This document shows, piece by piece, positions 11,277 to 22,522 of a stretch of 64,000 bases of DNA; the first letter of the stretch is position 1, and each line of letters opens with the position of its first letter. The notes below the pieces were generated by a model. It did not search any database, was not told where the DNA came from, and saw nothing but the letters and a program-made list of their open reading frames with translations. The DNA comes from Vitellaria paradoxa (Eukaryota; Streptophyta; Magnoliopsida; Ericales; Sapotaceae): contig CM034239.1 of assembly GCA_019916065.1 (NCBI GenBank), positions 41,122,663-41,186,662 on the forward strand, given 5' to 3'. Made by a program: the position numbers and the translations under genes.

Positions 11277-11903
11277 TGATTACACTTGAAAAGTGTAATC
11301 ACAAACTCCACTTTTTCATAGTTATTAAGGTAATTAAGTAATTTATTTTGAAGAATTATCATTATTTTGTCACTTATAAGGTTTGTTTTCTTAATTGCAG
11401 GGAAAACGGTGAATTAATTGAAGAAGATAGTGATTTTGGTGACTTAGAAGACGAAGGGAAGGATATCGAACCAACTTCGTCCAGGATGGCCCGGAGTATC
11501 CCAAGGACTTAGTTGCAAATGAGAAGCAAAAGTGAAGAAACAAAGTTTCTGTGGTCCGGACCATCTGGCGCATGGTCCGGACCACAGTGTGGTGGAACGT
11601 CGCGCGGGCAATTTCAATTTTAGGGTTTTTCTGCAAGTTATAAAAGACTACTTGAGGGCCGACTAGGAAAGGCTCTTTTTCTCTTCTTTTTCATTCTTCT
11701 AGCATACTTGAGAGCCTTTAAGGAGTTTTGATTGGGTTCGTGAATGTTTTTACGCATTTTTGGAGCTTTTATCGCATTCGTTTTAGCAGTTACTATTCAG
11801 AGTTTTATTTCGAAGTTTTTTTCAGAGTACGTTACACTTCTTCATTGGATTAATGATATTATTTGAATGTTTGAAATAGAGGATTGATTGATTTCGTATG
11901 TGT
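11277..11903 (+). repeat. 5' LTR of the Athila element, truncated at its 3' side
   Basis: Corresponds to 22399-23024 of the 3' LTR and then stops at TTTCGTATGTGT, where a run of about 21 A begins. The remaining ~1.17 kb of LTR, including the hairpin region, and the primer binding site are missing. It contains a perfect 15-bp inverted repeat (11550-11586), a TATA box (TTATAAAAGAC at about 11636) and a copy of the LTR exon (11401-11512). Confidence 0.9.
11550..11586. promoter_or_regulatory. Palindromic LTR motif, double GGTCCGGACC
   Basis: Perfect 15-bp arms TGTGGTCCGGACCAT and ATGGTCCGGACCACA around a 7-bp spacer. Each arm holds the 10-bp palindrome GGTCCGGACC. It lies about 50-85 bp upstream of the LTR TATA box. 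The 3' LTR copy (22672-22708) has one changed base. Degenerate copies occur at 17695-17810. A protein-binding or hairpin role is inferred. Confidence 0.75.
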
Positions 11904-11969
11904 AAAAAAAAAAAAAAAAAAAATAAAATTTGGACTTAAATTTTTTTTTATTAGAGACTTGTTATTTGC

Positions 11970-12896
11970 ATGCTATTAAGATCGGGTAGAATAGTCGTAA
12001 CTGAATCTGAATTAGGAGATCCTTCATACTTTCCCGAATCTTTTACACCAACCTTACTTTCCACTGTTTCACTTACCACATCTTCTTTTCACTCAATGGC
12101 TGAGTTAAGAGGTAATGGGGAAGGTAGTGAGCATGGGGATAACGATCCACGTGAAATTCCAGGTTTTGTTCCTATGAAAGATCATCTTAATCCTATTAGA
12201 CAAACCACCCCATCATGCATAGTCTTGCCCTTAAATAAGGGGAACTTCAACCTTAGGCCAGGAATCATCCAACTTCTTCCTACTTTCCATGGTTTAGATT
12301 CTGAAAATCCCTACAACCATCTCAGGGAGTTTGAGGAAGTGAGCAACACATGTATAGATCATAATATCAATGAGGACGTAGTGCGTCTTCAACTCTTCCC
12401 ATTTTCCTTAAAAGACAAGGCCAAGTTTTGGCTTAGTTCCCTTCGTCCACGTTCTATTGGAATGTGGCGTGAAATGCAGACTGAGTTTCTGAAGAAATAT
12501 TTCCCAACTCAGAAAACTTAGTATTATAGGCGACAGATTACCACTTTCTCTTGCAAACCTAATGAGAATTTCTGTCAAGCCTGGGAAAGGTTTAAGGACC
12601 TCTTGATAGCTTGTCCTCACCATGGTTATGAATCATGGAGGTTAGTGAGCATCTTCCATGAATCCCTAACTCCCAGTCTTAAGCAATTAGTTTCTACCAT
12701 GTGCAATGGTACTCTGTTTGATAAGACTGCGGAAGATGACATGGAATTCTTTGATATGGTGGCTGAGGACTCTAATGATTGGGAAATAGGACCACCTTCG
12801 TCTTTAGAGCATAGGAATCCCGTATCTAGCGGTCAGTTGATGTTAAGTGAGAGGGATGATTTAAGTGCTAGGATATTGCATTACAACATAAGTTAG
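11970..12896 (+). pseudogene. Athila gag
   Basis: Capsid protein of the Athila element. ATG at 11970, followed by the LLRSGR N-terminus common in Athila gag. The retrotransposon gag core (PF03732-type) includes the blocks FHGLDSENPYNHLREFEEV and LQLFPFSLKDKAKFWLSSL, then a WERFKDLLIACPHHGYE block. One in-frame TAG (12519-12521) splits an otherwise open frame that continues to 12896. The zinc knuckle follows in another frame. A functional element would use this product to form cytoplasmic particles. This copy would need stop suppression. Confidence 0.85.
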
Positions 12897-12899
12897 ATT

Positions 12900-14500
12900 C
12901 CCTTGAACTTAAGAACAAAGAGAAGTTGGTGGAAGCACAAGTGGTGTGTTGGGCATGCGACCAAGTAGGACATGATCCTAATTCATGTCCAGAGCTTCCT
13001 TTACTTAAGGAAGTAGCTTATGGTAATGTTATGTTAATAACACACATAACCGACCATTCCAAAATAGAGGGTAGGGTAACACTTCTACCCACAAGGTGAG
13101 TATGTTAAGTATCAAGGGGGAAATCAACATCTCGATGCTTACCCTCAGGGATGGAAAAGCCCTCCTGGTTTTGGGTGGAAAAATGATAACCAAAGCCAAT
13201 CATTCCAACTTTCTTTTGTACCACCATCCTATGCTCCCTATATTCCTCCAAACAAAAGATCCACAGAAGAGACATTTTAACAATTCATGAATAGTCAAAA
13301 TACACGTTGGATTCAAAATGATAAAATATGGATGAAATCAAGATCCAATTGAGAAATATGGATGAAATCAAGAGCCAATTGACTCTTTTGACGCAAACAC
13401 TAGTCACACAACCAAAGGGTCAATTTCGGCTCAACCTCGTCCAAATCCGGTAGTCCAAGCTAAACAGGTTGAAGGATCTTTAGTACTCAAGGGAATGTAG
13501 AACAAATCCAAAACATCACCACACTTAGGAGTGGGAAAATTGTAAATAAAACTATTCCTCCTAGGAAGATGAAATGAGTGAAGAGTTGAAACCTAAATGT
13601 GTGGTGGATGATAGTGAGAAGGCGGGGAAAGAACCAATCATAGTTGAGGAGTCCACAATAGAAGAACGAGAGAAAACGGAAAAGGAGGAGGAAAAGGAAG
13701 AGGGAAAGGAAGAAGAACCCATGATAATACCTAGGGAATATGTTCCCAAAGCACCATTCCCTCAGAGATTTTTGAAAGCTAGGAAAGAAGCCCAAGCAGC
13801 TGAATTGCTAGATGTGTTCAAACAAGTGAAAATTAATATACCTCTCCTTGATGCAATTAAGCAATTCCCTTCTTATGCCAAATTCCTCAAGGAATTATGC
13901 ACTGTAAAAGGGGCTTAAATGTCAAAGAAAAAGCATTCTCATGAGCAAGCAAGTGCCATAGTACAATGTCGTACTCCCCCTAAATATAAAGATCCAGGAT
14001 GTCCTACGATATCTTGTATATAGGGAAGTATTATATTAGTAGAGCACTGCTTGACTTAGGAGCGAGTGTGAATTTGCTCCTTACTCAGTGTACGAGCAAT
14101 TGGGCTTAGGTGAGTTGAAGCCTACCCGTGTGACTTTGTAACTTGCAGATAGATCAATTAAAGTCCTACAGGTATAATTGAAGATGTACTGGTACAAGTG
14201 AAAAATTTTTATTTTCCAGTGGATTTCATAATCCTAGATACTCAACCACTTACCAGTTTATTGCACCTGATCAGACACCAGTAATTCTAGGACGACCATT
14301 CTTAGCAACTTCGAATGCTTTGATTAATTGTAGGAATGGATCCATGAAAATGTCTTTTGGTAACATTGAGTTTGAAATGAATATCTTTCATGTTACCAAA
14401 CGACCAAAAGAGGTGCCTGATATACAAAGTAGATTTAGTAGAATCCATAGTTCAGGATTACGTAGATTGAATTTATCGAGGATCCTTTAGAGAAAGCTAT
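12900..14500 (+). pseudogene. Athila gag C-terminus and aspartic protease region
   Basis: A zinc-knuckle-like CWACDQVGHDPNSCPE lies at about 12945-12995. A Glu/Lys-rich linker (about 13574-13720) follows, and a DVFKQVKINIPLLDAIKQ block at about 13810-13860, typical of the region before Athila protease. The protease core reads LLDLGASVNLL at about 14047-14080, with the active-site Asp kept, and ends with ILGRPFLATSNALINC at about 14287-14335. Frameshifts separate the pieces. Confidence 0.75.
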
Positions 14501-14789
14501 TCGCCTTAGCGAAGAGAATTCATACCCAATGATATCAAACCAAGAGCTAGGTGCTATAGTTGATTGGTTGGAAATGTGCCCAATCATGTCTATAAGTAAG
14601 TGGAATCCGACTTTTGAGAGTTTGGGACCTCTTTTAAATAAAGTAGAGTCCTCAGAAGTGAAAGCTCCTAGCCTGACAGAAAACTGTTACCTCACAATTT
14701 GAAATATGTTTTTCTAGGTGAGGAAGAGACATATCCTGTAGTCATTTCTTCATAATTGACTATTCATCAAGAGCAAATGTTAGTTCAAC

Positions 14790-16150
14790 TTTGAAAAATC
14801 ATAAGAAAGCTCTAGGATGGTCAGTAGCTATTGACAGGTATAAGTCATCTCCTTTGCACACATCGTATTTATCTAGAAGAGGAAGCCAAACTAGTTCGTC
14901 AGATGCAACGACGACTCAATCGAACATGAAAGAAGTGGTAAGAGCTGAAGTGTTGAAGCTACTTGATGTAGGGATAATTTATCCTATCTCCATTCTAAAT
15001 GGGTAAGCCCTACACAGGTAGTTCCTAAGAAATCAGGTGTTACAGTGATTCGGAATGAGAAAAATGAGTTGGTTCCAACTCGAATACAAACTGGTTGGCG
15101 ATTGTGTATCGACTATAGGAAACTTAATGCGGTTACACGAAAGGATCACTTTCCTCTTCCTTTTTAGACCAAGTTCTAGAAAGAGTAGCTGGCCATGTTA
15201 CTATTGCTTTTTAGATGGCTATTCCGATATAATAAATAGAGGTAGCCTTAGAGGACCAAGCTAAAACCACTTTTACTTGTCCTTTTGGTACCTTCACATA
15301 TAAAAGAATGCCTTTTGGCTTATGCAATGCTCCAGCTACTTTTCAACGCTGCATGATGAGTATCTTTAGTGAAATGGTAGAAGAAATAGTCGAGGTATTC
15401 ATGGACGATTTCTCTGTGTATGGAGACTCGTTTGAGCAGTGTCTAAAGAATCTTGAGTTAGTTTTGGCACGATGTGAGGAAAAGAACCTAGTGTTAAATT
15501 GGGAGAAGTGTCATTTTATGGTCACCCAAGGAATCGTATTAGGACACATTGTATCTCAAGAAGGCATCTGAGTAGATCAAGCCAAAGTCGAGTTGATTCA
15601 AAAACTACCCATTCCTCAAATCTGTAAGGGATATTAGGTCATTCTTAGGGCACGCTGGGTTCATTCAATCTTTTAGTGAAATTGTTTAAACCCTTGTGTC
15701 AATTGTTGATGCAAGATACTCCATTTGAATGAACTACCCCAGTGTCAAAAGTCCTTCGATAAACTCAAGGGTTGTTTAACCTCAGCCCCTATCCTTCAAC
15801 CTCCTAACTGGTCACTTCCCTTTGAACTGATGTGTGATGCAAGTGATCATGTTATAGGAGCCATTTTAGGGCAGATGAGGGACAAAAGGTGCATGTTATT
15901 TATTATGCTAGTAAAACCTTAAACGAGGCACAGAGAAATTATACGACAACTAAAAAGGAATTGCTAGCAGTTGTTTTCGCCCTCGAGAAATTTCGACCTT
16001 ATTTCATTTGTTCATCAGTGATCGTCTTCACTTATCATTTAGCACTTAAATACTTGTTGACCAAGAAAGAGGCCAAAACCATGATTAATTCGATGGATTA
16101 TTGCTGTTGCAAGAATTTGACCTTGAAATTAGAGATAAAAAGGTGTTGAA
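14790..16150 (+). pseudogene. Athila reverse transcriptase and RNase H
   Basis: The RT N-terminal block (EVVRAEVLKLLDVGIIYPIS) lies at about 14930-14990, VPKKSGVTVI at about 15020, and the palm domain in an open frame at 15308-15571 with MPFGLCNAPATFQRC and an intact FMDD box at about 15400. RNase H has a CDASDHVIGAILGQ block (about 15835-15875) and YYASKTLNEAQRNYTTTKKE (about 15900-15960). Several frameshifts lie between these blocks. Confidence 0.88.
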
Positions 16151-16399
16151 AATGTGTAGCAGATCATCTGTCACGTTTGCCAGTGAAAGTTTATTCACAG
16201 GATGAAACTAAAATAAACGATAGCTTCCTGACGAACAATTGTTTAACGAGAAAGCGATAACAACATCCAATCCTCCTTGGTATGCTGATATTGCTAACTA
16301 TTCTAATAACAGGGCAAACTCCCAGAAGAATGGAACTATAAGAATAGGAAGAAATTCCTTAGAAAAGTACGTGTTTTCTTTTGGGATGATCTGTATTTA

Positions 16400-17520
16400 T
16401 TTAAATATTGCCCTGATCAAGTGATACGCCGTTGTATCCCGGAGTGGGAAGTTTCAAGCATAATCGAGTTCTGTCACTCTCAAGTGTGTGGAGGCCATTT
16501 TTCCATTAACAAAATAGCCGCTAAAATTCTTCAATGTGGATTCTATTGGCCCAGCTTTTTAAAGATGTGCATCATTTTTGCACTACATGTGATAGATGCC
16601 AACGCTTGGGCAGTTTAACACGTAGGAACATGATGCCTCTATCCCCCATATTGTTTAGAAATCTTTTGATTGTTGGGGAATAGATTTCATGGGCCCCTTC
16701 CCAATTTCATTTGGTATGAATTTATATTAGTTGGGGTTGATTATGTCTCCAAATGGGTGGAAGCAATTGCCACAAGAACAAATGATCATAAAGTTGTGCT
16801 CAATTCCTTCATGAAAACATATTCTCACGTTCGGGGTACAATGAGCAGTTATTAGCGATGGAGGCAAACATTTCTGCAATTGGCCAGTAGAAATTTACTA
16901 CACAGATATGGGGTAGTACATAAAGTAAGTACTGCATATCATCCCCAAACAAGTGGCTAAGTAGAGCTTGCAAATAAGGAAATTAAGCAAATTTTAGAAA
17001 AGACTGTTAATCCAAATCGCAAAGATTGGTCACTGAGGTTGATTGATTCTCTCTGGGCATATCGCACTGCATATAAGACTAACCCTGGGGATGTCACCGT
17101 ATAGATTAGTTTATGGTAAGCCTTGCCATTTGCCCGTAGAATTGGAACACAAAGCTTATTGGGCAATTAAGAAACTTAACCTTGATCTTGATGAGGTCGG
17201 GCTACACCGTAAACTGCAGATTGCAGAAATGGAGGAGTTACGAAACGATACATATGAGAATGCATTAATCTCTAAGGAAAAGATAAAGAAAATACATGAC
17301 TGGCATATTGCATGACGTTCATTTCATGAGGGTCAAAGGTATTACTTTATCGCTCACGACTTCACCTATTTCCGGGCAAATTGCAATCTAAATGTTGGGA
17401 CCTTTCATTGTCACTCATGTAGCAGACCATAGAGCTATTGAGATAGAAAACCGAGTAATGGGAGTCATTTTAAAGTCAATGGGCATAGGCTAAGCCCTAT
17501 TTGGAGAATTTTATTGGTTT
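16400..17520 (+). pseudogene. Athila integrase
   Basis: The HHCC zinc region begins with CHSQVCGGHFSINKIAAKI (about 16472-16530), with its C-terminal half frameshifted. The catalytic core contains GVDYVSKWVEAIATRTNDH (about 16732-16790) and YHPQTSG-like and [11 protein letters not shown] blocks (about 16935-16970, 17090-17120). The tail includes an open frame at 17043-17315. Stops and frameshifts leave it non-functional. Confidence 0.88.
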
Positions 17521-17694
17521 GGTTGAGACACGAGATCTTTTGGATCCCTCATCTTATGAGTAATCTGGAATGAGCAGTTTGTTGTACCATACTTAGCTTA
17601 GGATAGATTTACTTTTCATTAGTTTAGAATATTAATTGTTAGGTTAGACCCATTTTCATTTTTAGAGGAATAGAGCAAACAGAGGGTAATGACC

Positions 17695-17815
17695 TTTCTG
17701 TGGTCCAGACCCCCTATCCACGTCGGGATCACAGTAAGCTGCTGGAATTCACACTGAACCGAGACCATTCTGTGGTTTGAACCGTCCACAAATGGTCCGG
17801 ACCCTGCGGGTTTTA
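17695..17815 (+). promoter_or_regulatory. Two degenerate copies of the LTR palindrome motif upstream of the env-like leader
   Basis: 17695-17745 (TTTCTGTGGTCCAGACC ... ATCACAGT) and 17767-17812 (ATTCTGTGGTTTGAACC ... ATGGTCCGGACC) match the LTR stretch at 11546-11600. They precede a CT-rich stretch and a splice donor. They may be a relocated promoter element for a subgenomic env-like transcript, which is inference. Confidence 0.5.
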
Positions 17816-17973
17816 TTTCCCAAATTCGGCCGCTCACATCTATTATTCTTCTCTCACAAGTCTCTCTCATCTCAAATCCCTTCTCCATCGTCACGGGTTT
17901 CTGCAAGCTTTAACGTATCTGAGTCCCATTTGGTGAGGAATTCGTCTCCATCCTCCGATTTACTCAATTTAAG

Positions 17974-18473
17974 GTAAGTTCTTTACTCCCTTTCAAGCCC
18001 TAGATCACGATTCTTTCATGCTTCTTCAACCCGAGGCTACAAGCTTCAAGGGTTGTGTTTTCTTCCTTCATGGAATTCAAAACCATGGGGAAAGACGAGA
18101 TTTGCATGGGTGTGAAGTATTCCATATGTATTACTCCCTTTGCCGTGGGTTGCACTTTGGGTCCGAAGAGTTTGGTTTACTGTTGGATTTTGCTCTATTC
18201 TTGCTATAAAACTCTTAGTTGTTCACTTTGTGTTCAAATAATTTTGTTCAAATTGTTGTGTAGATTAAAGGACCCCATTTTGGTGGATATTGTATGGCCA
18301 CCTAAATGATTAAGTGAACCCACTCATGGTAGATGTGCACAATCATGTACATTTCTCTCAAATGACATTTCCAACATGATTTGAATTTTCATATTGCAAT
18401 TAGATGGGGCCACTGATTTGTGTGGACATAGGCTTGATTGGTTAATTTAATATTTATTTGTGATGGTTTGTAG
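17974..18473 (+). other. Candidate intron in front of the env-like ORF
   Basis: AAG|GTAAGT at 17971-17979 is a consensus 5' splice site at the end of a CT-rich leader-like stretch (17830-17973). A T-rich tract ending in TTTGTAG puts AG at 18472-18473. The env-like ATG is 6 bp after the acceptor. Length 500 bp. Env-like genes of retroelements are commonly expressed from spliced RNA; splicing here is inferred from sequence. Confidence 0.5.
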
Positions 18474-18478
18474 CTCTC

Positions 18479-19566
18479 ATGGCTCCACGGGTTAAACATA
18501 GTGCTAATAGGAACTTGGAGCTCATTCTTTTGATAGCACCCGATTCTGGAAGGCTGAATCTGAGCGTAGTTATGATGATATTTGGGCCCACAAACCTGTT
18601 GTCATTGAGCGATACTGGGAAATTGACCAATTTAGGGGGGAGGAATTCTTGTTGGAACAGAATTTTGAAGGGCATCAATGGCTCCACATCGCCAAATTCA
18701 ATGCCTACTGCGTGACAGATTTAGTTAGAGAATTCTTTGCCAACGTCAAAGAAGGTTCCATTATCTGGAGACGAGGTAGAGAGCGCCTTATAAGCGGGGT
18801 CCGGGGGGTTGAGGTTTATAGTAACACCAGATGATTTCGACTCAAGTATTTCAATTGCCCCGCGTGCAAAATCTTGAGTCACATGTCCAGCTGAGGGTAC
18901 CCCACCTTTCCCTATCGTAGTGTCAGAAATTTATCAGAAGGATAGGATTGGGTAGGGGAAGTATAGGAAACCAGCTTCGGTACTAAAGGATAAATACTGG
19001 GCCCTGCATATGTTCTTTTGTACCAACCTGATGCCTCAGAATAGGAATTCCGATTGCACTGCCCTTCGAGCTCGCCTGATATATGCCATTGGGACAGGAA
19101 TGACATTGGATTTACCTTCTTACTTATGGCACCAATTGGCTTATGCTTGTGAGCATTCGGGATCTTTAACCGCTCTATCATTTGGAGGCGCTTTAACTGA
19201 TATTTTTGGAGAAATGGAGCTCAAATTTCAGACGACTTGCCCATTGCCTTGGGATTGCAACCCTTCAACATTACATCTTACGCTAAATCCCGAGGTATAC
19301 TAAACAAGAAGAGGAAAACTGAGGACCCAGTGGAGGGTGGACCATCACAGGTTTTGGAGGATTCAGATGATGATCAGGATGTTACTAATGCAGAATTGGT
19401 AGAGCAAATTAGTGCATTGGCTGAGCACATCAGCCTTATAGAGCAGAACCAAGAAGAGGATCATCAGTTAGTGTTACGTATCACTCAGTCCCAACAGACT
19501 CAAGGACACCTTCTCCAGAGTATCTTAGATCATCTTAGGGACTCTTTTCCACCTCTGGCCCCTTAG
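18479..19566 (+). pseudogene. Athila env-position ORF with PF20167-like domain and coiled coil
   Basis: Starts at ATG 18479 (MAPRVKHS). The frame shifts near 18650 and again between 18835 and 18960. Recognisable blocks are VREFFANVKEG (about 18725-18760), LHMFFCTNLMPQ (about 19000-19030), ALRARLIYAIGTGM (about 19060-19105) and AYACEHSGSL (about 19140-19165). These fit the plant retrotransposon domain catalogued as PF20167. The C-terminus (19237-19566) is acidic with a Gln/Leu-rich coiled-coil-like stretch and ends FPPLAP. It occupies the env position of Athila elements. No clear membrane span was seen, so an envelope function is not supported. Confidence 0.7.
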
Positions 19567-19844
19567 TATTGGGATGATTTGTTTTCTTTTTTTTTGTTTT
19601 ATTTTTCTTTTTGGAAGTTTAGGATTCGATATTTTCTGTGTGATTTAATATTCCTAAAACTTCAAAAGTTGTACTTTTTATTTTTTGGGATTTGGACTAT
19701 GTATGACTGTTATTTGCACTATTTACTTTTGTTTAGTTATTTCTTTTGATCTTCCTTGCTTATGATTATTACCTTCTGGTTGTTGGCATTGTCATTTCTG
19801 TTCTTAATATCTTGTCTTATTTTTTCTGAAAGCACAGGTTCGTC

Positions 19845-20387
19845 ATGACTGGTCCTACTTCTGATGTTAATAATCCAGTGTTAAACACTAACATATTAAT
19901 TGGAAGGAAACGTAAGTGGGAGAGTTTACCTTATATATACCATGAGGAGAGTGATTCTAACCATTCGGAGAGTGACTTGGACTCATGGCCAAACGAGTGT
20001 TTTGTTGAGAGTAACTCATTGCCATTGCCACTTATATTTCTTCCCTTTGTTCATATAAACCCTGACCAACTTCTTGAGGGACAATGATGGGATGAGGTCG
20101 ACCTTCAACTTCTTTTATACATGGAGTGGACCGAAATCACAATCTCCATTGATTGGCCTGATGAACCCACTTACGACACAGACACAGATATTGACCTTGG
20201 ATCTGATATGGGATATCAGGATATGCCTCCATTGGAAATCCTTGAGGGTTCGAGTGCTAACAGTGAGATTAGAGCTGAGAGTGCTGACACTGCTAATGAA
20301 TCGGACCAGGATGATTTTGGCATTTCTTTGCAATCCCTTTTTGATTTTCGTCATGCTTTAGCTACATTTGAGGCCAACTTAAGGTAA
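19845..20387 (+). pseudogene. Acidic ORF of unknown function after the env-like region
   Basis: ATG at 19845 opens a frame of about 180 codons broken only by one TGA (20085-20087, CAA TGA TGG). It is rich in Asp, Glu and Ser, with a basic GRKRKW patch near residue 25 and TDTDIDLGSDMGY and ESDQDDFG stretches. No family recognised. The ATG is 8 bp after an acceptor-like TTTTTTCTGAAAGCACAG (AG at 19836-19837). The last codons (TTA AGG TAA) coincide with a donor-like AAG|GTAATT whose GT is at 20384-20385. If spliced to 22523 the frame would continue into the 3' LTR (see findings). Confidence 0.55.
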
Positions 20388-20492
20388 TTCTCAACCCTAC
20401 TATTTACTTTATTTTATTCTGTTACTTTTTATTCTTCTTATATTAGTATTAATTTTTCCTCTATTGCGTTTATATTATAAGTCACTTGTACT

Positions 20493-20700
20493 TAAGTTGG
20501 GGGGCATATTAGTTGTTACTTTCAGTGACTTGAATGATGGGTACATACTTAGTTTACTGTGTGTTTTGTTCTTATTTATATTTTTTGTGGTTATTGTTTC
20601 ATGCTCATCATCATGCTCCTTATTGCACACTACAGACCCACATATGCATCATGGTTCTCACATTAAGGACAATGTGAATTTTAAGTTGGGGGGTAGGGTT
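20493..20700 (+). promoter_or_regulatory. Two internal polypurine-like tracts
   Basis: TAAGTTGGGGGGCAT at 20493-20507 and TAAGTTGGGGGGTAGGG at 20682-20698 resemble the functional tract AAGTTAGGGGG at the 3' LTR. They are in the same orientation but 1.7-1.9 kb from the LTR, so they may be secondary plus-strand primer sites or relics of a rearranged 3' end. Confidence 0.5.
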
Positions 20701-20739
20701 CGCATGATGACCTTTATGCCAAAATTGAAAATTTAAAAA

Positions 20740-22385
20740 TTTTTGAGCATCCTTAATCTTGAATACATGAACTTAGCACATTTGTACCTCCATGTTAGCC
20801 CTTTTTGGTTTGGTTGATTGTGGAATTGAGTGAGAAAGTGATAAATGAGTTTTGTTCAAGCTTTAATAGAAACTTATCTCGAGTTGATTGTATAATGACC
20901 TTGTGCATTTTTTACTATCATAGAGAAGAGTTTATGTGCTTAGGAGTAGATTTTATTTAACATTGGTTAATTGAGCATTCTTGGACTAGATGGAGACTTA
21001 TACCCCCAATGGTGAGCTTTTGAGCCTATTATTCTTTTCTTGAGGGGTTGCACATAATCACAGCTCTTTTGTTCTTTACTTTGGTTTTCAATGCACCAAT
21101 TGCATCACACACTTGCATGAGTTTCACTTGGCACATTATGAGTTGTTGTAAGCTTTGAACATGATGCTAGGCCTTCTTTGCTATTTTGGGCCTTCTTATC
21201 CTTTCCTTGATATGAAATTACCCTAAGAACCAACTTGAAGCCTTTTAATAAAGTGTGTGATATATTTATATATTTTCTTAGTTCCCACCTCATATATTAT
21301 CCCTTAGCCTCATTCACACACTTTAAGCCTTACCCTCACATGTTTTGGGTTGTACAAGTGCTTCAATGTCAATGATGTAGATGGGGAGCATATTAGGAGA
21401 AAATATTGGGTGGAGAATTCAGCTTATGTTATTTCAGTTTAATAAAAAAAAGAAAAAAGAAAAAGAAAAAAAAAAGAGAGAAAATAGAAAAAAAAGGGGT
21501 TTCTCATTCCTTTTTGCTTGTGTAATTTTTGGGACTTGTATATTCTTTGCCATATTTGCAATTGTCCCAAAGGTAGTATTTAGTGTGAATAAGCTTATTG
21601 TTGGGATCCTTGTTGGGGTTTGGAAACGAAATGGGTAGTTTGGGACTTGTGCACACTTGAGCATCTTTATCCCAAGACATGTGCTTTGATTTCCATATCC
21701 TCCATTGTTAACCATTACCCTTGGCCAATTTACAACCAAAATAAAGACCTAGTGGATTCTAAGCAAGCAACTCTTATATTGTGCATGTAGTGGTCTTATG
21801 TAGGTTGTGTGGTGTGATCTCTTATACTTGCATTGGAACATGGTTATGAGCTGTCTACTTTGAATTTCATTTCAGTTCACTCACATATTTGAGGGGTTAT
21901 GTGCAACTAGGATAGCATTATATGCTAATAGGTACATGTGAACCCTTGATGAGTGAATTCTTTTTTATGAGTGGCACCTTGTGAGCATTTGAAGTCAAAA
22001 CCTAGTTCCGTTTATGCTCTTGCAACCTTGTTAAATGAATGAAACAATTTTGCACACTTACTCTTGCTACTTTGATAGTCCATGCATTTATGCTTAGCAC
22101 TTGGGAATTGAACATGATATTTGGGTTTTGTGACTTGTTGGGCTTGAGCCTGATTCATGTTTGATCTTGATCACTTTTTAACACTTTGAGACCATGCCAT
22201 AGAATTTTGTGGGTAGATTCACTGCAAACCCTCACGAGACCTTACTCGTCCACTAGGGGCAACCTAGGGGTTTAAAGGGCTTGCTGCACGTAGCTAAGTA
22301 TAGTCGTGTTTTCAACGAAAAGAGAAATAGGATAGTAGTTGCATTTCATTTTAGTAAAGGACATTGCTAGGGACTAGCAACGCTC
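20740..22385 (+). other. Athila 3' untranslated region
   Basis: About 1.6 kb between the internal polypurine tracts and the LTR. It contains an A-rich simple stretch (21440-21495) and no convincing ORF. Confidence 0.6.
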
Positions 22386-22398
22386 AAGTTAGGGGGTG
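22386..22398 (+). promoter_or_regulatory. Polypurine tract of the Athila element
   Basis: AAGTTAGGGGGTG directly before the 3' LTR, the primer site for plus-strand DNA synthesis. Confidence 0.85.
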
Positions 22399-22522
22399 TG
22401 ATTACACTTGAAAAGTGTAATTACAAACTCCACTTTTTCATAGTTATTAAGGTAATTAAGTACTTTATTTTGAAGAATTATCATTATTTTGTCACTTATA
22501 AGGTTTGTTTTCTTAATTGCAG

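Larger units (their letters stand above)
20384..22522 (+). other. Candidate intron joining the acidic ORF to an exon in the 3' LTR
   Basis: Donor AAG|GTAATT at 20381-20389. The acceptor is TTTGTTTTCTTAATTGCAG|G, with AG at 22521-22522 inside U3 of the 3' LTR, pyrimidine-rich and strong. Joining completes an AGG codon and stays in the frame of the LTR exon. The interval includes long non-coding sequence and three polypurine-like tracts. Confidence 0.45.

Noticed and set aside
11391..11636. Minus-strand open frame in the Athila LTR
   Set aside because: It lies opposite the transcription direction over the palindrome; the same frame in the other LTR merely reflects LTR identity.
17619..17906. 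Minus-strand open frame between integrase and env-like region
   Set aside because: Opposite to the element and overlapping the LTR-like motif copies; no similarity to a known protein.
21381..21638. Open frame in the Athila 3' region
   Set aside because: It runs through a Lys/Glu-coding A/G-rich simple stretch and hydrophobic AT-rich sequence; low complexity.
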